DNA from: Alphaproteobacteria bacterium
GTDB lineage: Bacteria > Pseudomonadota > Alphaproteobacteria > CAAHEQ01 > UBA3637
Length of the DNA stretch: 44,251 bases
Reading direction: 5' to 3'
Assembly (NCBI GenBank): GCA_028696805.1
Contig: JAQVGI010000004.1
Location: forward strand, 1 to 44,251
The position numbers and the translations under genes are program-made. Under the pieces are notes generated by a model. That model ran no database searches and was not told the origin of the DNA. It was given only the letters and a program-made list of their open reading frames with translations. Below, piece after piece: positions 41,498-44,251 of this stretch; positions within the stretch are counted from its first letter, which is position 1, and every line of letters starts with the position of its first letter.

Positions 41498-44251
41498 ATG
41501 TCCATGTCATTCCATCATCGGTTTTCTTGTCGGGCGCGGCGGTCATTCGAATCCGGGCGGACGATGTTCGAGATATTCAGCGTCCTGGCGATTATGGCGT
41601 TTTTGTCCATCCTGACGCTTCTGGGCTATCGGTATGCGGTCCAGTATCATCATGCGACCGAAATCATCGGGACGGCCAATGTCGAGCGGACGTCCGCGCT
41701 GGTGTCATGGGAGACGAACAAAACCTTTACGGATGCGAGCGGCAAAATCCTGGATTACGGCTGGGTCCGCAGCCGGCTGTCGGACGACACGGGGTTCTAT
41801 GTGACGGTCGAGAATATTCCGGGAGATGTGTGCGCGCAGATTTTAAAGCGCCGCTGGGACGCGCCGGATCAGTATGTCGTCGATGAGAAAATCGTCAATA
41901 ACTTCGATACAAGCGTTTGCTACGATGAAAATGACAAGCCGCGCCAGATAACAATGAGCTTCGTGTTCGGATGGGCGGAGGGTTCTTCTTTTATTCCTTC
42001 CAGCGAATGCGATTTGACCGAGCCGTGCTACTATGACTATGAGAATAAAAGGGAAAGCGAGCAGTTCCGCGTTCTCGAAGACAACGGATTATGCACCTGC
42101 AAATGCCCCGAGCCCAACAGCATGTATGACAGCGCGACGGGAAAATGCGAGTGCGAGCCGCCGCAGTCCGAATTGACGGCCGGCGCATGCGTCTGTCCGT
42201 CGCCGAAGACATATCATGACGAAGCGAAGAACGAATGTGTCTGCGATCCCGACACAACGCCGACAGGCGCGGATCCGGACACCTGCGCATGCCCGGCAGT
42301 CCCGCATGTCTACCTGACCTCGGGGAATAAATGCATCACATGCGCCGATCCGAAAATTGTTTGGGACGCGGCGAATGAAAAGTGCGTGTGCGACCCGGGC
42401 ATAACATGCCCTGCGGACAAGAAAAAGAATGCGGACTGCGATTGCGTCTGCGATCCGCCCGTTACCTGTTCGGAGGATCAGATAGAGGGGGGCGATTGCG
42501 ATTGTGTTTGCGACCCAGCTGTCGTCTGCCCGGGAAATTTGCAAAAAGATGCGGCTTGCAAATGCCGGTGCCTGCTGGATTGTTCGAAGAACACCGACGG
42601 CAAGACGTTTTTGGATGCGGCGAAATGCGCGTGCGCGTGCGATCCGGAGATCGAATGTCCGGAAGGCCGGAAAAAAGATGAAAACTGCCAATGCTCGGGA
42701 TGTTCTTTGAGCTGCGCCAACCGCGCGGACGGCAAAACGCGGCTGGATAGCGGTAGCTGCGCGTGCGTGTGTCCGGTCGACATGAAGCCGTCCGAGGCGG
42801 GCGTCTGCTGTCCCGTGGATGCGCAGGGGAATATCGTGATGGGCGCCGAGCCGGCAACCTTGGCGGCGCGGTGCTGCCGTGCGGACGAAGAGGCTGTTGC
42901 CCGGGCGGATGGAAACAAGGTTTGCTGTGCGAAGGTTTCCGGTATTCCGAACGCGAACTATTACGACGAAGCAAATCGCCGGTGCGTGCCGCTCGGCTAC
43001 TGCGAGCATAAATATGACGGCGTTGCGTTCATCATCGATAACTCCGGATCAATGTCGCAGAGCGGGAAGTTGACGAAAGTCAAAAATGCCATCAAAGGCG
43101 CTCTTGCCAAGTTGCCGGCAAAGATGAAAGTGGGGGTTTATGCTTTCACGGATTCGGCATCCACCAAGCTCTCCTATGGAAATCATTCTGTTCTTGAGAT
43201 TGAACAAGCTGTCAGTGGAATGGGCCACTACGGAGTTACCTGCATTTCCTGCGGGCTGGATGTGGCGTGGAGCAATACATACGCACAGGGGCACAGACCT
43301 ATTCTGATCGTTTTTTCGGATGGTTTGGAAAACAGGGGAGATGCCCGCAGCAAGATGGTTTGGATGAAATCCCAGTGCGGCAACCTGAGAGCTTATAGTG
43401 TCGGATTATCTAAAAACCCGATATTGGGCTTTATCGCGACCGGAGGCGGCTACTTTACGCAAACCAGCGCGGACGGCGTCTCCGGTATTTTCAGTCGCCA
43501 TGTTGACAATGACTTGAACTGCCTGCCGCAGCCGAACAGGATGATCTGCGACAGCACGAGCATAACGAACGTTTCATGCGGCGCAGGATTCTACCAGCAG
43601 AATGGCGTTTGCACGACATGTCCGTCCCATTCGACATGCAATGGCATCGTGTTCGCCTGCGATACCGAATATTACAAGGATAGCAATACCTCCTGCCGCA
43701 AGTGCCCGTCCGGCGCGACGTGTACTGCGGTCTCGTTTACCTGCAATCCCGGATATTACAAGGATAGCAATACCTCCTGCGACAACTGCCCGTCCAACGC
43801 GACGTGTACTGCGGTCTCGTTTACCTGCAATCCCGGATATTATACCAATACGGCCGAAACGGGATGCACGAAGTGCCAAGCGGGATACGCCTGTCCGGGC
43901 GGCTCGACGCGGACGCAATGCACCGCCGGGTATTATGCGGCGTCCGGGGCCTCTTCTTGCACGCCTTGTCCGGGCGGCAAGTGGCAGAAGGATGCGAGGC
44001 AGAGCTCCTGCGACAACTGTCCGTCCAATGCAACCTGCGCCGGAACCGGAAATACGACTTTCGTTTGCAATAGCGGGTATTACAGGGCCAGCGCGACGGC
44101 GACGGCATGCACGAGATGCCAAACGGGATACGCCTGCCCGGGCGGATCCGCGAAGACGCAATGCACGGCGGGATATTATGCGGCGGCCGGGTCGTCTTCC
44201 TGCACGGCTTGCCCAAGCGGAAAATGGCAGAAGGACGCGGGTCAGGGCTCT
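41498..44251 (+). CDS. Prepilin-like, VWA-domain, cysteine-rich surface protein (3' part missing)
   Basis: The frame is open for 918 codons to the window edge. ATG 41498 has GAGGGGG seven bases upstream. The first residues resemble a type IV prepilin: a basic leader ending in Gly20, then RTMFEIFSVLAIMAFLSILTLLGY with Glu25 at position +5 and a hydrophobic helix. A pilin-like head follows (to about 165), then a region very rich in CDP/CxC motifs (about 166-505). A von Willebrand A domain (about 508-680) has the MIDAS motif DNSGSMS (Asp514) and VFSDG. From about 690, GCC2/GCC3 (ephrin-receptor-like) repeats such as CTAGYYAASGASSCTPCPGGKW run on, cited as GYYAASGASSCTPC. Probably an assembled surface adhesin; disulfides would form outside the cytoplasm. 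Partial. Confidence 0.85.
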   Translation, partial: MSMSFHHRFSCRARRSFESGRTMFEIFSVLAIMAFLSILTLLGYRYAVQYHHATEIIGTANVERTSALVSWETNKTFTDASGKILDYGWVRSRLSDDTGFYVTVENIPGDVCAQILKRRWDAPDQYVVDEKIVNNFDTSVCYDENDKPRQITMSFVFGWAEGSSFIPSSECDLTEPCYYDYENKRESEQFRVLEDNGLCTCKCPEPNSMYDSATGKCECEPPQSELTAGACVCPSPKTYHDEAKNECVCDPDTTPTGADPDTCACPAVPHVYLTSGNKCITCADPKIVWDAANEKCVCDPGITCPADKKKNADCDCVCDPPVTCSEDQIEGGDCDCVCDPAVVCPGNLQKDAACKCRCLLDCSKNTDGKTFLDAAKCACACDPEIECPEGRKKDENCQCSGCSLSCANRADGKTRLDSGSCACVCPVDMKPSEAGVCCPVDAQGNIVMGAEPATLAARCCRADEEAVARADGNKVCCAKVSGIPNANYYDEANRRCVPLGYCEHKYDGVAFIIDNSGSMSQSGKLTKVKNAIKGALAKLPAKMKVGVYAFTDSASTKLSYGNHSVLEIEQAVSGMGHYGVTCISCGLDVAWSNTYAQGHRPILIVFSDGLENRGDARSKMVWMKSQCGNLRAYSVGLSKNPILGFIATGGGYFTQTSADGVSGIFSRHVDNDLNCLPQPNRMICDSTSITNVSCGAGFYQQNGVCTTCPSHSTCNGIVFACDTEYYKDSNTSCRKCPSGATCTAVSFTCNPGYYKDSNTSCDNCPSNATCTAVSFTCNPGYYTNTAETGCTKCQAGYACPGGSTRTQCTAGYYAASGASSCTPCPGGKWQKDARQSSCDNCPSNATCAGTGNTTFVCNSGYYRASATATACTRCQTGYACPGGSAKTQCTAGYYAAAGSSSCTACPSGKWQKDAGQGS
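43670..43837 (+). repeat. Tandem 84-bp repeat in the surface protein gene
   Basis: Two nearly identical 84-bp units (43670-43753 and 43754-43837), each encoding YYKDSNTSC... CPS-A-TCTAVSFTCNPG. The differences are few and clustered. Confidence 0.85.
43865..44251 (+). repeat. 243-bp repeat in the surface protein gene (second copy incomplete)
   Basis: The unit starting TGCACGAAGTGCCAA at 43865 recurs from 44108, 243 bp (81 codons) later. It encodes CT-x-CQ-x-GYACPGGS, QCTAGYYAA, and ACPSGKWQKDA-type segments. The second copy runs off the window, so the array probably continues. Confidence 0.8.

Noticed and set aside
41292-41546. Minus-strand frame of 84 codons at the island edge
   Set aside because: No ribosome site, no recognisable family, and it spans the candidate attR and the composition boundary.
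42089-43009. 306-codon minus-strand frame opposite the adhesin gene
   Set aside because: Antisense to regular Cys codons of the plus-strand protein, which yields Ala/Arg-rich nonsense.
43670-44251. CRISPR-like array
   Set aside because: The repeats are in-frame protein-coding units of 84 and 243 bp, with no short palindromic repeats or unique spacers.

Overview
The window looks like an alphaproteobacterial chromosome, GC-rich for most of its length, with one sharply AT-rich insert at about 33.0-41.3 kb. Signs of Alphaproteobacteria are the short HPr kinase followed by a mannose-type EIIA and HPr, the XRE regulator of the type common in that class, the sufBCDS-DUF59 operon, and the sequences of UvrA, RlmD-like and LysS. 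The pilin/VWA/cysteine-rich surface protein and the decayed genes would suit an uncultured, host-associated lineage, but that is a weak inference. There is no rRNA, CRISPR array or intact transposase.

Layout. 1-837: 5' part of a membrane-anchored, Ser/Gly-rich protein, divergent from uvrA (1018-3807). 3811-6274: a frameshifted outer-membrane barrel gene behind a PpiD/SurA-type chaperone gene. 6345-10542: plsY-dprA-topA, joined by ATGA overlaps. 10695-12458: recJ. 12567-14926: glgA with a Firmicutes-like meso-diaminopimelate dehydrogenase. 15074-16844: accB-accC, whose promoter is flanked by two palindromes. 16841-19028 (minus): a coupled three-gene operon of a secreted calpain-like cysteine protease, an STM3941/PH-like membrane protein and a DUF2065 protein. 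19155-19229: tRNA-Thr, whose 3' end is repeated 186 bp downstream. 19447-22798 (minus): a degenerate PAS-GGDEF gene, galM-like and pyk. 22933-27329: sufB, a 13-codon mini-ORF, sufC, a half-length sufD, sufS, sufT. 27337-29602 (minus): membrane protein, RNA uracil methyltransferase, XRE regulator. 29728-32804: lysS, DUF4282-like gene, tRNA-Arg, hprK, EIIA-Man, HPr.

Island. tRNA-Val (32888-32964) marks the start of the AT-rich segment, and the last 12 bp of the tRNA region recur at 41384-41395 where base composition returns to normal. Inside are (a) a decaying surface-polysaccharide cluster (two GT2 genes, a GT2 fragment, a frameshifted licD, a half-length glf) and (b) a minus-strand operon of an internally deleted serine recombinase, two ParB/RepB-like proteins and a protein made of six tandem helix-turn-helix units, with a divergent winged-helix gene. 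The operon in (b) is the best candidate for an undescribed system.

41498-44251 (running off the end): a large protein with a type IV prepilin-like N-terminus, a cysteine-rich stalk, a von Willebrand A domain with MIDAS motif, and GCC2/GCC3-like cysteine repeats whose DNA is itself repeated.
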